DNA of 64,000 bases from Ceratopteris richardii (Eukaryota; Streptophyta; Polypodiopsida; Polypodiales; Pteridaceae). The notes under the pieces are model-generated. The model saw only the letters and a list, made by a program, of their open reading frames with translations, searched no databases and was not told the origin of the DNA. Made by a program: the position numbers and the translations under genes. The stretch's first letter is position 1. Each line of letters begins with the position of its first letter. The stretch covers positions 80,766,278 to 80,830,277 of the forward strand of contig CM035416.1 of assembly GCA_020310875.1 (NCBI GenBank), in the 5' to 3' direction. This document shows, one piece after another, positions 32,031 through 43,880 of this stretch.

Positions 32031-33225
32031 TTAACAAGCTTTACACTTATAAATCATGTGTGGCCTTGTGATATTAGGCAAACCAAGTACACTTTGGTCC
32101 CTACAAATTGTTTTAAGTGTCCTCTCACCAATGTGAGCAAGCCTTGTGTGCCATATCTCCAACTCTATGAGAGTTTGAGATCCATAGCTAATCAAAGCTA
32201 TGTTCTTTGTATCTTCCACTTCAAAAGTGAAAAGCCTTCCTGTCTTTTCTCCTTTGGCAATCCTTCTAAAGCCTTGCCTTGGGTCTTCAACATATGCTCC
32301 AAATCTGTTGAATCTAACCTGCAATCCTTTTTCAACAATCTGTCTAGCACTTATTAAAGTTTTGGTAATTGTAGGGACATACAAGACTTTGCTTAAGAGG
32401 TTCATATTCCCATCTGATGTCTTCACATTACCTCTCTTCTCCACTGAGTGCTTTGTGTCATCTCCTGTTTGCACTTCATGTTTGTTCTGAGGATCTTCCA
32501 AATCAGAAAGTAAAGCCACATTTCTTTCTACATGATTTGAGCACCCTGAATCAATGTAAAAGATGTGATCATCATCCTTACCCTTCTTCACTGATAGATT
32601 CATAATCAATAATGAATCTTCTTGACTTTGGTCCTCTGCATAGTTATTGTAGTCTCTTCTTCCTCTATGGCCACTTTGATAGTTTTTGTTGTTGTAATTG
32701 TTGTTGTAGTAGTTGTTGTTGTAGCCTCCATTGTATCTGCCTCTATTTGATCCATAGCCACCTCTATTGAATCCTCTTCCTCTTGAGTTCCTCGGGTTCC
32801 TGAAACCTTCTTCAGTATTATGATTAGATAAGCCACATATAATGCAAGGTTGAGATGATTGGAATCTCCCCCTTCCTTGCTTTCCACCTCTGCCTCTTCC
32901 TCTATCTCTTCCTCTACTTGCAGAGTTTGCTTGGTAAGAGCTACCTTCATCTTCATTCTTCCTATTCTTTGACTTGTCAAAATATAAGGTAGAAGTTTGA
33001 TTACCTCTTGAGGACTCACCACCTTTGCTAATCTTTGCTTCATGAGTGAAGATTTGGCCCATGAGTGTGTTGAGGCCGGGTACATGCATATCCATGTATA
33101 AATCCATGGCTGTTGTGAATGTGTTCCTCATGGTTGGCATTGCTTCATCTCCAGATATGAATCCATATAGATTCCTCCCTTGAAGGTAAGCCTCCATCCT
33201 TAGAGACCATGCTGGGTAGTTTTTT
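32031..33225 (-). pseudogene. Copia gag and protease, 5'-truncated
   Basis: Reading from the junction, NYPAWSLRMEAYLQGRNLYG is gag. An internal gag deletion removes most of the helical region (GDEAMPTMRNTF). A Gly/Arg-rich RGRDRGRGRGG tract is followed by CIICGLSNHNTEEGF, a CCHC knuckle whose last Cys is lost. A Tyr/Asn-rich low-complexity run precedes IFYIDSGCSNHVERN, the protease site with D-S-G intact. GAG_pre-integrase follows as LEIWHTRLAHIGERTLKTIC, closing YKCKAC before a stop. Confidence 0.85.
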
Positions 33226-33735
33226 ATCCCGAGAACATCCGCTGAAATATTGTTTGAATCTTCTGGGTGCTTCCCCAAAACTTTCATCCTATTTTTGCTT
33301 GAATGTGTGCATCAATGCATTAATCCGAGTTTTGGAAAATTCTCCTATGAATCCTTCTAGAAACCTTTCTATGTCTTCAATCATATCCTTTCTCAATGGT
33401 AAAAACCATGTCAAGGTAGCTCTTGATAAAGTTAATCCAAAGGCTTCAAATTGTGTTTTATAATCTTGCATTTCTTTTGCCTGTAGGATCTGTTTGTATT
33501 CAACAACATGATCATGAGGATCTAAAGATTCATCATATTGATTTTTCCTGCACTTAGCTATTTGGTATGCTCTCATGGTCCTCCTAGTGTTATTCCACCT
33601 ATTTCTCCTTCTTATAAGAAACACATGTATAGCTTCTCCTTCCCCTACAAAAGGATTAGGTGAATGTTGGAGTTTGAGGTGTGTAGAAGCATGCAAAGAG
33701 CACAAAGGAAGAAGAAGAATCTTGGAGCACAACAC
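33226..33735 (-). pseudogene. Gypsy-like gag fragment
   Basis: Minus strand: PHDHVVEYKQILQAKEMQDY, TWFLPLRKDMIEDIERFLEG and FSKTRINALMHTFKQK, then in a shifted frame DESFGEAPRRFKQYFS. It follows the same pattern as the family X gag at 13.5-14.1 kb. A Copia LTR enters at 33665, so the upstream part (33665-33735) is LTR sequence read through. The downstream part is truncated at the Copia junction near 33225. Confidence 0.7.
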
Positions 33736-33892
33736 ACAATACTGAATGTATTACCAAGAGAATGTACAAAGATAAGTAACCCGTTAGGGCTATAGGCGTA
33801 TATACAACTCGGGGGGAAAACTCCTAAAGAGGGAAAAAGTGCCTCAGTGGTCCTAGTGTGTTCACATACATAACTACCTAAATATATCAACA
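33665..33892 (-). repeat. 3' LTR of the truncated Copia element
   Basis: It is 228 bp, TGTTGG to TCAACA in plus orientation, next to a polypurine tract. It is unlike the long LTRs at 20.6 and 28.5 kb and belongs to another Copia lineage. Confidence 0.75.
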
Positions 33893-33965
33893 AATCCCCC
33901 CTGGGAGTGATTTGGTGAACAAGGAGCTAGCACTCATGTATAAGGAAGTGCCAAGCTATGTGGAA

Positions 33966-36720
33966 TCAATCCACAAAAGGAAGTAAGCCCAAAGCTTTAT
34001 GGAAAGCTTCAAACTTCTCCCTAGGCAGAGCCTTTGTGAAAAGGTCTGCAATGTTCTCCTGTGTGGACACATATGCCAAACTGATCTCTCCACCAGAGAA
34101 CCTCTCCTTGACATAATGATAGTGCACCTCAATGTGCTTAGTGCGAGCATGGAACACAGGGTTCCTCGCAACTCCCAATGCACTCTCACTGTCAGTGAAG
34201 ATGGTGGTGGCACAAGACTAACCAACACTCAAATCAGCCATAAGGTGTGTGAGCCACACACACTCAACATTTACTGTGAAAGCTACCCTATACTTAGCCT
34301 CACAACTCGAAGTGGCTAGAGTAGGCTACTTTTTGCTCAACCAAGATAACCATGAGCTACCAAGCATGAAGCAAAAACCACTCGTGGACACATGAGTGTC
34401 ATAGCAACCAGCCCGGTCAGAGTCAAAAAAAGCATGTAAATCTGGCGGTAGTGATCCCTCCTTGGGATAAAACAATCCAAGTAGCGAGGTACCTCTCAAG
34501 TAACGAAAGATGTGCTTAACCATCTGACAATGCTTAACACCTGTGTAATGCATAAACCTGCTCATTTGTGAGAAAAAAAACTAAATATCTAGCTGGGTAA
34601 TGCATAAGTAAATCAAACATCCAACAGCGTGCTAATAGAGAACAAGATCAAATGCATCTCGAGCATGATGAAGACCCAATCGTAAACCTATCTATATAGG
34701 AGTGGCAATAGGTTTGCAATCTTTGAGGCCAAAATGATGCAATAATGTGTATATGTATTTGGTTTGACACAAAGCTATTCTACCATCAACTTGCATAAAT
34801 TGAATGCCCAAATAAGGATGCGAATGCCCCAAATCTGACATCTCAAATGAGGCATGCAAATCAGCCTTAAAATCAGCACTATGCTTCTCATGAGGACCAG
34901 TGAGCAGCATGTCATCAACATAGACAACAATGATAAGAAGTGCATCATTTGCATGCTTAACATATAAGGTGTTCTCAGTTGGACTGTTCTTAAACCATGT
35001 GCAATCAGATAGACATGTATCTTTTCATATCAAGCACGTGGTGCTTGTTTCAAACCATATAATGCCTTTTTCAACCTATAAAATTTGTTTTCATGCCCTT
35101 TCTGCACAAAGCCATGTGGTTGAAAAACATAAACTTCTTCATGCAAGCCACCATTGAGAAATGCAGTTTTAATGTCTAACTGATGTACATTCCAACCATG
35201 ATGAGCTGTGAAGCACAGAGATGCTACAATCATAGTCATTTGGCAAGTAGGAGCAAATGTCTCATCAAAATCAATGCCTTTTTATTGAGCATAACCCTTT
35301 GCAACAAGCCTAGCCTTATACCTGTCAACTGTTCCATCAAGCTTACACTTCAGATTGTATCCCAATTAGTGTCAATGGCATTCTTGTTAGGAGGCAAGTC
35401 ACATAAAGACGGGGTACCGTTCTTCATTATAGCATCATATTTAAATTGCATAGTAGCCATCCAATTTTCTAAACTTTGTGCTTCATCAAATGAAACAGGC
35501 TCATCCTCATCACATAGACTAGAGGCAGCCATAGCATAGCAACCTGATGCAAAAGAATCATTATGAGAGCCAGAAGGAGTATGATATGGGAGAGCTGCAT
35601 CTAATTTTCTATCACGCAAAGTTTGCACCAACCATTTTGGCTAAGAGGTTTCCTGATTAGGACCAACACTAGAATTTCCATTTGTAAAAAGAGGTAGCAA
35701 AGTGTCATACATGTCTTTGGAGCTAATTGATGTCTCCTTAGTACATGAATGTAATGGTTGAATAGAATCTTCCACAAAAACAACATCACGACTAACCAAA
35801 ATGTGTTTAGTCTATGGATGATAAAGGTGATAGCCTTTCCTTTCCTGATTGTACCCAACAAAAATACAAAGGACTATTTTTTCATCCAATTTCCTCCATT
35901 GTTGTTGAAGCACTAATGGATATGCCAGACAACAAAAACACATAGGTGAGCAATAGATGTCTTATGACCATAACAAGCCTCATATGGAGTGATAGACTGC
36001 AATGCTTTAGTGGGACACCTATTAAGTACATATGGTGCACACATAACAACCTCAAGCTAGAAACTATGTGGTAAAACTTGACTCTTGACTATATACGTCG
36101 CCATCTCAATGAGTGACTTGTTCTTCCTTTCAGCAACTCCATTCTGTTGAGTTTTATATGTCGTTGTACATTGATGTTTTATCCCATGTTCACATAGAAA
36201 TGCAATAAAGTGAGAAGACATATATCCCCCGGGTGCCCATTTTAGATGCTAGTAGATTTTCAATCAAAACCAAAAACTATTTGAAGCACATAAGCACTTC
36301 AAAATTTGCTTTTAATGGATATACCCATGCGTGCCTAAAAAAATCATTGATGAGAAAAATAGTTCCCAAAAGAAGGTGTCTGCATAGGACCACAGACATC
36401 ACTATGAACAAGCTGCAATTTATGAGTAGCTCGAACTAAACCATTGTTTGGTTTCCCCACTATCAAAGTACTAAACATATCATTTTACTGCAGATAAAAA
36501 CTAATCATGGGAAGATGGGTCAAACCTACAAACGGAAGTAAATGCCCATTCTTCATTCTGTACAAGATTAGCAGACTCTATTTTTGGTGTAGAGGCCTCT
36601 ACAACAACCATTCCAGCCCCTTTCTTCTTTGCCTCTTGGACAACTCTTTATGACATGACCATTTGATTTACAATTTTTGCAAAATAATTTTTACTTTTTT
36701 GTTTTCTTCTTGTCTCTGTC
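33966..36720 (-). pseudogene. Decayed Copia polyprotein
   Basis: From 5' to 3' on the minus strand: near 36.70-36.64 kb CKNCKSNGHVIKSC, a perfect CX2CX4HX4C knuckle. At 36.2-35.6 kb integrase remnants appear with many stops. At 35239-35030 RT reads HQLDIKTAFLNGGLHEEVY and [13 protein letters not shown]. At 34910-34692 RT continues with FEMSDLGHSHPYLGIQFMQV. At 34565-34326 RFMHYTGVKHCQMVKHIFRY leads into RNase H. At 34178-33966 HARTKHIEVHYHYVKERFSG and ENIADLFTKALPREKFEAF close it. Many frameshifts and stops are present. Confidence 0.85.
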
Positions 36721-36819
36721 ATCCTTCTTTGATTGTGTAGAATTAGCAGATTTCTGCTTACTAGTAGAAGAGCTCCATTTACCTTTGCCCTTTTGACTAG
36801 CCAGGAAAGCTTGATCTGC

Positions 36820-38392
36820 AACATGCATAATGGACCCGTTCTGTCCAAAGTGATCTACTTGCAAGGCAAGGCAAAGATTCTAGGACACATAGTGTGTTTT
36901 TATGGTCATGCAAGGCAAGATTCTACTACACAAAGTGTCAAAAAATGGAATCTCTATGGACGAGGATAAAGCTAGAGCTATTGTAGAACTACCTAGGCCT
37001 AAGAATTTCAAGGAAGTACACGCTTTCATGGGGCATTGCGGATGTTATCGACATTTCATTCATATGTATGCAATCATTTCACAACCTCTGTACTCCCTTT
37101 TGACTAACTTTGAGTGGATGGAAAAGTGCGAAAACTCTTTTAATGAGCTCAAGTGGAAATTGTGTTCACCAAAAATCTTGACCACACCAGATTCGAACAA
37201 GCCATTCCATGTTCATGTGGATGCATCCAATTATGTTATTGGGTGTGTACTAGCACAATCTACTGGTGAAGGTAATATGGATCTTCCCATTTCTTATGCT
37301 AGTAGACAATTGAATACTGCTCAACAAAATTATACCACTACTGAAAGAGAAGGATTGGGCATGGTGTATGCGGTTAAGAAGTTTAGAAATTATTTGGTTG
37401 CAAATAAGTCTATTTTTTTTTTTTACAGACCATCAAGCACTATTATATCTAAGGAACAAACCTTGCAATACTAGCAGATCAGTAAGATGATTCCTTTTAC
37501 TAATGGAATATGACTTTGAAGTTATGGTTAGGAAAGTAGGACTCACCTTAGGGCAGATCACCTTTCTAGACTAACTTCACAAGAGTCCCCGAAAGAAGTT
37601 GTCAGAGGACCTTCCTGATGCTTACTTGTTCAATCTAGAAGTAGTGCCTAAGTGGGCCAAAACTATAGTACCTATTCTCACCTTTGGACCCAAGCATTGC
37701 ATAATGAGAGCCAGAGATAAAGAAGTAGTAAGCTATCAAAAATAACACATACTAGTAGACATTGTCTATAAGCACACAAATCAAGGCATACTAGCTTGCT
37801 ATGTAGATGAATATGAGCATGCAAAATGGTTGCAAATAGCACATGTAGGTGCACTACAACAACATCACTCCAAACATCGAACCCTATAGATTGCAAAGAT
37901 TAGGTGTGTATTGGCCTACCATGGAAGCAGATCTCCATAGGATGTGCAAGGAATGCCCGATGTGTGCTATTAGACCACCAGTAGAACATGCCACACTATA
38001 TCGTCTTTAGTGCCAGATTGGAGTGAGCCTTTGGTAGAATTTTTGAGGATGAAAGTATTCTGTCAAGAGATGACATTGGCTAGCAGAAATAGCTTAGAAC
38101 AAGAAGCACTAGACTATGCACTCATTGGAGATGATTTATGCAAGTGCAAAAGAGATAGATACCTAAGACTATGTGTCCATGAAAGTGAATACCTTAAGAC
38201 CTTAGAAACTGTTCACCAAGGTGTGGTAAGAGGACACTTTGGACCAGACCGTGTAATCAAAGCAATTCTATTTGCAGGTCTTTGGTGGCCAACCCTTCAC
38301 ATGGATGCAGATATCTATGTCAAGCGAGGTGATATTTGTCAGTAGACTCAGTATCCAATACGTAAAGATGAGATTCCATTGAAACCCATGAT
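36820..38392 (+). pseudogene. Gypsy RT/RNase H and integrase zinc-finger remnant
   Basis: The frame at 36902-37474 contains NGISMDEDKARAIVELPRPK and FMGHCGCYRHFIHMYAIISQ (RT thumb). RNase H follows as PFHVHVDASNYVIGCVLAQS and SYASRQLNTAQQNYTTTERE, with D and E catalytic candidates. Broken frames lead to 38010-38345 with LKTLETVHQGVVRGHFGPDR and GLWWPTLHMDADIYVKRGDI, the HHCC zinc finger of integrase. The second CxxC is damaged by a TAG. The integrase core resumes at 43881 after the Copia insertion. The RT palm and YxDD are missing to the left. Confidence 0.85.
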
Positions 38393-38397
38393 GGGTG

Positions 38398-38776
38398 TGT
38401 CACGAGGAAGGAGATAAGGAAGAGAGCTCACACACACACACTCACTCTCAAGGAGAAGCACACACACAAATTGAGACAGGGAAGAATGATCTTCTTCTTC
38501 TTCTTCTATTACATAAAAGGAATGTACAAGAATGACCTAAAAACAAGAATACAACAAGTGCAATATATAAAGACCAATACATAAGGAAAAACCTAATGTT
38601 CGGGAATGAGTGAGCTGGCAAGAAACAAATGTGCCATCACTCTCGGTAGATAAATCTAATAAAGCTCAATGAAGTATCCCTGACATATACCTGCGTGACC
38701 ACTATACATGTCAGAGAAACGAAAAACTGGTACGTGTCATCCTGGATCATCACATGTTGAGCTTGATATCTCAACA
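38398..38776 (-). repeat. 3' LTR of the complete Copia element
   Basis: TGTCACGAGGAAGGAG to ATATCTCAACA in plus orientation. It contains a CA-repeat (ACACACACACAC) and a CTT-repeat near its start. Confidence 0.95.
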
Positions 38777-40383
38777 CTCCCCCTCAAGCTCAACGCCATA
38801 TCCTGTAATCCAAGCATCTTCCGAAACTTCTTCAACTTCTCAGCTCCAAGTGCTTTGGTGAAAATATCAGCAACCTGCTCATCTGTTCTCACATAAACAA
38901 GATCAATATCACCTGCTAATACCTTCTCTCTGATGAAGTGATAATGTACCTCGATATGCTTTGTTCTAGCATGGAAAACAGGGTTCCGTGCTAACTGTAT
39001 GCTGCTAAGATTATCACAATAGATAGTGATAGGCTTTTGCACTTCCACACCTAAATATGCAAGTAACATATCCAGCCATGATGCCTCACATGCTGCCATT
39101 GCAGCACCTCTATACTCAGCCTCTGTACTCGACAAAGCAACAGTGGGTTGCTTCTTACTGCTCCATGTAATAGCTGCACCTCCAAGTGAGAAAAGAAAGC
39201 CACTTGTAGATCTTCTATCTGGAGTACTACGAGCCCAATCTGCATCGGTGTATCCATGAACCTGCAAATCTACACCAGCTTCATAAAACAATGCATAATC
39301 CAAAGTAGCACTCACATAACGTAGAGTGCGCCTCAGAGCATCCAAATGTGGCTTCCTGGGAACCTGCATAAACTGACTTTCAAGTCCAATAGTGTAGCTT
39401 AAATCAGGCCTTGTAATTGTAAGATATATAAGACTTCCCACAATTTTTCTGTACATAGTAGCATTTTCCAATGATTCACCTGATGTAGTATCCAATTTCA
39501 AATTCTGATCTAAAGACATAGAAATTGGCTTACAATCAGCCATACCATACTTTTGCAGCATATTCAAGGCATATTGCCTTTGCGACATCCATATACCTGT
39601 TTCTGTGTGTATAAACTCAATGCCCAAGAAATAGGGCAGCACACCAAGATCTTTCATGTTGAATTCCTGCATAAGAAGTTTCTTTACCTCTTTGATGCTT
39701 TCTTCATTATCACCACCTACAATCAGGTCATCAACATAAATAGCCATAATAGTGATGCCATCATCAGCCTTCCTTGCATATAGTGAGTGATCTGCATCAC
39801 ACATAGAAAACCCAATGCTGGTTAAGTAATCAGCAATCCTTGCATGCCATGCACGCGGAGCCTGCTTCAGCCCATACAAAGCCTTTTGCAACCTGCAAAC
39901 ATATTCTGGATGCTTTGAATCTTCATATCCTTGTGGTTGGTCCATATATACTTCTTCCTGTAACTCACCATGTAGGAAAGCATTCTTCACATCCATCTGA
40001 TGCAAAGTCCATCCTTTTGTTGTAGCTAATGCAACAAGTGTCCTAACAGTAGACATTTTAGCTACAGGGCTGAATGTTTCCTCATAATCAATGCCATATG
40101 TCTGTGCATATCCTTTAGCTACCAATCGTGATTTATACCTGCTTATGCTACCATCAGCATTATGCTTTACCTTGTAAACCCATTTACAGCCTATGGGTTT
40201 CTTTCCTTGCGGCAATGGAACCAGCTTCCATGTATCATTTCCATAAAGTGCAGCCATCTCCTCATCCATAGCTTTTTCCCAATCTGCATTACCAATGGCA
40301 TCTTCAAAACAAGAAGGTTCAACATCTTGTATTACCTTTGTCATGTAGGCACAATGGCGAGCCATGTAACTATCATATGTCAA
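38737..40383 (-). CDS. Copia reverse transcriptase and RNase H (open frame)
   Basis: A 548-codon uninterrupted frame, part of the polyprotein and not a separate gene. [77 protein letters not shown], then the active site IMAIYVDDLIVGG with both Asp present. RNase H: HGYTDADWARSTPDRRSTSG, SSKKQPTVALSSTEAEYRGA, DNLSSIQLARNPVFHARTKH and RTDEQVADIFTKALGAEKLK. The last 15 or so codons run into the LTR. All catalytic motifs look intact. Upstream it is separated from integrase by a stop at 40384. Confidence 0.95.
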   Translation of the reverse strand: MTYDSYMARHCAYMTKVIQDVEPSCFEDAIGNADWEKAMDEEMAALYGNDTWKLVPLPQGKKPIGCKWVYKVKHNADGSISRYKSRLVAKGYAQTYGIDYEETFSPVAKMSTVRTLVALATTKGWTLHQMDVKNAFLHGELQEEVYMDQPQGYEDSKHPEYVCRLQKALYGLKQAPRAWHARIADYLTSIGFSMCDADHSLYARKADDGITIMAIYVDDLIVGGDNEESIKEVKKLLMQEFNMKDLGVLPYFLGIEFIHTETGIWMSQRQYALNMLQKYGMADCKPISMSLDQNLKLDTTSGESLENATMYRKIVGSLIYLTITRPDLSYTIGLESQFMQVPRKPHLDALRRTLRYVSATLDYALFYEAGVDLQVHGYTDADWARSTPDRRSTSGFLFSLGGAAITWSSKKQPTVALSSTEAEYRGAAMAACEASWLDMLLAYLGVEVQKPITIYCDNLSSIQLARNPVFHARTKHIEVHYHFIREKVLAGDIDLVYVRTDEQVADIFTKALGAEKLKKFRKMLGLQDMALSLRGSVEISSSTCDDPG

Positions 40384-42009
40384 TCATTGCACTGAATTAC
40401 GCATCCTCCCAGATCTTCTTGGTCCTGGGTCACTTCTCCTTGTATCATCTGCATGTGCCCTTCTTACTCCTGGAGTCTTCACAGAGGGCAATCCAAGTTC
40501 CTCATCAAGACTCTTTTCTGAACCGCTTGAATCTCCATCAACGTCTTCAAAACCTACACATGTTTTATGACCAGCAGAAAGATTTTCTTTACCTTTCTTG
40601 GATGTATATGATGAATTTGCTGGACTGAAATTCCCACGTAATCTTCCACTCCATGGATTTGAGTTGGAACTACTGCTTGGTGATGCATCTGGTCCACTCA
40701 AAACCTGAGATTCTGCACTTGATTTTCCAGCATTTTCTTTGTCATTTGGTTCAAGACTCAGTCCTTCTTTGGCATCTGCATAGAAGCTTGACATTTCATC
40801 AAATACCACATCTTTGCTCACCTTTACCTGTCGTGTGAGTGGGTTATAACATTTATATCCCTTTTACTCAAGGGAGTATCCAATGAAGACACACTTTTCT
40901 GCTTTCGGATCAAGCTTCGTCCTCAATTCATCTGGGACATGTACATATGCAATACAACCAAAAACTTTCAGATGTGATAAGTTTGGCTTTTTACCTGTAA
41001 ACTTCTCTTTAGGTGTAACTTGATGTACAGCAGCAGTCGAAGTTCTGTTCATGATGTATACAGCAGTATGCACAGCTTCTGCCCAATAACAATGAGGCAT
41101 ATTCTTCTCAGCCATTAAGGCTCTTGCTATTTCTACAATATGTTTGTTTTTGCGTTCAGCAACACCATTCTATTGTGGTGTGTACCTGCATGAAAACTGA
41201 TGCCGAATTCCATGATTTTTTAGAAAACTGCTGAAGTCATTTGACATGTATTCACCTCCTCCATCAAATCTTAATGTCTGAATGTACTTCCCTGTCTGCT
41301 TTTCCACCATAACTTTAAAATTCTGGAAGTGAGTAAACACCTTGCTCTTCTCTTTCATGAAATATACCCATACTTTGCGTGTATGGTCATCAATGAAAGT
41401 AACATAAAACCTTCAACCACCCATAGATGTGGTCTTTGCTGGACCCCAAACATCTGTATGTACTACTTCTAGTACATTCTCACTAACATGCTTGTCATGT
41501 GGAAATGATGCTCTTGACTGTTTACCAAATTGACATGTTGAACATACCTTTTGCATTTCTGCAACTTTGAAATTTGGCAGTCCATGGACAATCTCCTTTG
41601 ACTGCATCAGTTTCAGCCTTTGCAAGTTTGCATGTCCAATCCGTTTGTGCCATATCTCTATATCTGCAATAACTCCTTCACCTTTTGCAAACATGGCTGC
41701 ATTCATTTCAGGAATCTTCATATTTAAGGTGAACATCCTACCCACTTTGTTTCCTTTGGCAACCAATCGTCCATCCTACTTGTACTCTTCTACATATAAT
41801 CCATCAGCATTGAACTTGACTTGTAATCCCTGGTCAACCATTTGTCCAACAGAAACCAGATTCTTTGTTATATATGGAACATGAAGCACATTAGCGAGAT
41901 GTTTTACCTTTCCGTCCTCCATAGACAGTGCTATGTTTCCTGTATGCTCAATAGGATGCGATGTATCATCACCTGTTTCAACATATCCAGGAACTGGCAT
42001 TTTCTGCAA
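40384..42009 (-). pseudogene. Copia GAG_pre-integrase and integrase, interrupted
   Basis: The block 42009-41776 holds GYVETGDDTSHPIEHTGNIA and LHVPYITKNLVSVGQMVDQG. The block 41766-41413 has IEIWHKRIGHANLQRLKLMQ and CSTCQFGKQSRASFPHDKH (zinc finger), then [17 protein letters not shown]. The block 41358-41170 has LRFDGGGEYMSNDFSSFLKN and RHQFSCRYTPQ, then a TAG where the Asn/Gly before the catalytic Glu should be. The block 41115-40864 has NMPHCYWAEAVHTAVYIMNR and PKAEKCVFIGYS. The block 40821-40384 is the Ser/Pro-rich linker to RT. About four stops or shifts separate the blocks. Confidence 0.9.
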
Positions 42010-42021
42010 ACTGCTAAACCA

Positions 42022-43070
42022 TTATGCATGACTGGTCATGTGATTTGAAGCAACTGAATCAACATACCAGACGTTATCATTCGATTTTGAAACACCAGCA
42101 GACATCATATTCATCATGTGATGTTGAACCATAAACAGCTTCTCAGAGTCATCTGCACTTGTGGATGCATAGTTATTTTGCTTCCTTCTGTTATTTTGAT
42201 TCTTCAACCTGCAATCACGTTCAAAGTGTCTAGGTTTACCACAATTCTAGCATCCTTTACTATCATTACCTGAATCATTTCTTTGGAAATTTCTGCGACC
42301 TCTTTGACTCCCCCTGCCTCGAAACTGTCCTCTTCCTCCTGCATGATTCTGTTGTTGACCTTGGTCTTGGTTATTGTTTCCTCTTCCACTTCCAAAACCT
42401 CTACCTCTGCCTCTTCCTCTGCCAGAGTAGAATACCTGCTTAGAACTGGGCTTTCCTTGGGAGTTTGAATCCTCACTAAGATTCTTTTCTTCAATAATCA
42501 GCATAGATACCAAATAAGCAAAATTCAGAATATTTTCCCTGGTCTGTATAGAAGTTCTGAACTGCTTATATGCAGCTCCTAAACCACGCACATTTCCACC
42601 TTATCATCATCATCTACATTCACGCCAATAGATGCAAGTGGCTCACATATGCCTTTGATTTTTAGAGTGTAGTCACTTACCAACATGCTCTTTTTCTCCA
42701 ATGTATGCAGCTCGTTCTTGAGTTGCAACTTTTGTGCCTTTGTATTGGTCTCGTACAAAGTGACCAAAGTGTTCCAAGCCTCTTTTGGAGTCTTGGCATC
42801 TTGTATGTGTCCAATCATACTATCCTGTATGCTAACAGATAGCCAATATATTACCTTTCGTGCTCCTTGATTCCATTCCTCATATGCTCTTAACTGTTCT
42901 GCAGTACGATTCCTTTCTGGTAATTGTGGAGCATTTTCATTCTCTCCTTCGATGTACTTCCAGTAGCCTTTTCCCATCAGGAAATTTGTCATTCTGAATC
43001 TCCAAGCATGGAAGTTGTTCTTGTCCAGCTTATTGCTCATAAGCTGACTCATTCCATCTATGTTTGCCAT
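42022..43070 (-). pseudogene. Copia gag and protease site, interrupted
   Basis: ATG at 43070 gives MANIDGMSQLMSNKLDKNNF and AWRFRMTNFLMGKGYWKYIE, the UBN2-type gag start. It runs to 42579, and the next block 42591-42247 has GLGAAYKQFRTSIQTRENIL and a GRGRGRGFGSGRG tract. The CCHC knuckle is split by a frame change near 42250 (CRLKNQ-side and NDSGNDSKGC). The block 42207-42022 ends with VWYVDSVASNHMTSH; the protease triad that is normally D-S-G here reads D-S-V, which should inactivate it. Confidence 0.9.
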
Positions 43071-43478
43071 TTCTACAACAATTCACAACACCGCAACACA
43101 CTACAAGCAGCACTTCTGCTTGAACACTGTCGCACTATGACGTGACAGTTCGATCTGAGAAAAACACAGTTTTCGTGTATCAACAGTACACGGAATCGCT
43201 TGAAATTCTGGATCTGGAATATATGAGTGTCGCCGAACACAACGCAAGTTACAATTTCTAAAACTAACCTGGTTTTTCTATGGGCCCCACCTTGCGGGCT
43301 CGAAACAGAGGTCGAGATGGCTCCGAAACTTTGATCTGACAAAAACGAGTGACCCTAAAGGGATAACCGTCTACCTTCACGCCAATTTTCATAGCAACCT
43401 TTTGTGAAATCGCGTTTTCTCCACACCTTGCCGCGTAGTCTTCATCGTCACCTTCTCCACAAGCTCTCTACAACCATG

Positions 43479-43493
43479 CTGGCTCTGATACCA
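43479..43493 (-). other. Copia primer-binding site
   Basis: Minus TGGTATCAGAGCC directly inside the 5' LTR, initiator-Met tRNA type. Confidence 0.9.
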
Positions 43494-43875
43494 TGTCACG
43501 AGGAAGGAGATAAGGAAGAGAGCTCACACACACACTCTCACTCTCAAGGAGAAGCACACACACAAATTGAGACAGGGAAGAATGATCTTCTTCTTCTTCT
43601 TCTTCTATTACATAACAGGAATGTACAAGAATGACCTAAAAACAAGAATACAACAAGTGCAATATATAAAGACCAATATATAAGGAAAAACCTAATGTCC
43701 GCGAATGAGTGAGCTGGCAAGAAATAAATGTGCCATCACTCTCGGTAGATAAATCTAATAAAGCTCAATGAAGTATCCCTGACATATACCGGCGTGACCA
43801 CTATACATGTCAGAGAAACGAAAAACTGGTATGTGTCATCCTGGATCATCACATGTTGAGCTTGATATCTCAACA
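43494..43875 (-). repeat. 5' LTR of the complete Copia element
   Basis: TGTCACGAGGAAGGAG to ATATCTCAACA, about 97% like the partner LTR by eye, followed by GGGTG. Confidence 0.95.
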
Positions 43876-43880
43876 GGGTG

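Larger units (their letters stand above)
28490..33225 (-). mobile_element. Copia element lacking its 5' end
   Basis: The left LTR is at about 28490-29549, and the polypurine tract (minus TTGAGGGGGAGC) is near 29548-29562. Coding order on the minus strand is gag-protease-integrase-RT-RNase H over 3.5 kb with few breaks. At about 33225 gag stops at KNYPAWSLRMEAYLQG and Gypsy-like gag sequence takes over, so the 5' LTR and gag start are lost. Confidence 0.8.
33665..36820 (-). mobile_element. 5'-truncated Copia element
   Basis: The only LTR is 33665-33892 (TGTTGGAGTTTG to ATATCAACA), preceded on the minus strand by the polypurine tract CCAGGGGGGATTTG. Coding remnants run RNase H, RT, integrase and gag out to 36.8 kb, where sequence switches to plus-strand Gypsy RT. 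No second LTR or PBS is visible. GTGAA at 33660-33664 would be the left flank. Confidence 0.75.
38398..43875 (-). mobile_element. Nearly complete Copia element
   Basis: LTRs are at 38398-38776 and 43494-43875 and differ at roughly ten of 380 positions plus short-repeat length. A perfect GGGTG target duplication lies at 38393-38397 and 43876-43880. The PBS (minus TGGTATCAGAGCC) and polypurine tract (minus TTGAGGGGGAG) are in place. Gag, protease, integrase, RT and RNase H are all present, with a handful of stops and frame changes. It inserted into the integrase gene of a plus-strand Gypsy element. Confidence 0.95.

Noticed and set aside
36648..36848. Independent small basic protein
   Set aside because: The correct neighbouring frame encodes a Copia CCHC knuckle (CKNCKSNGHVIKSC); this frame is its shadow.
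38440..38510. Microsatellite-driven regulatory region (CA and CTT runs)
   Set aside because: The runs are part of the Copia LTR and recur in its partner at 43.53-43.61 kb; no independent feature needed.
43073..43342. Minus-strand 90-codon frame upstream of Copia gag
   Set aside because: It lies in the untranslated leader between the PBS and the gag ATG and has no motif.
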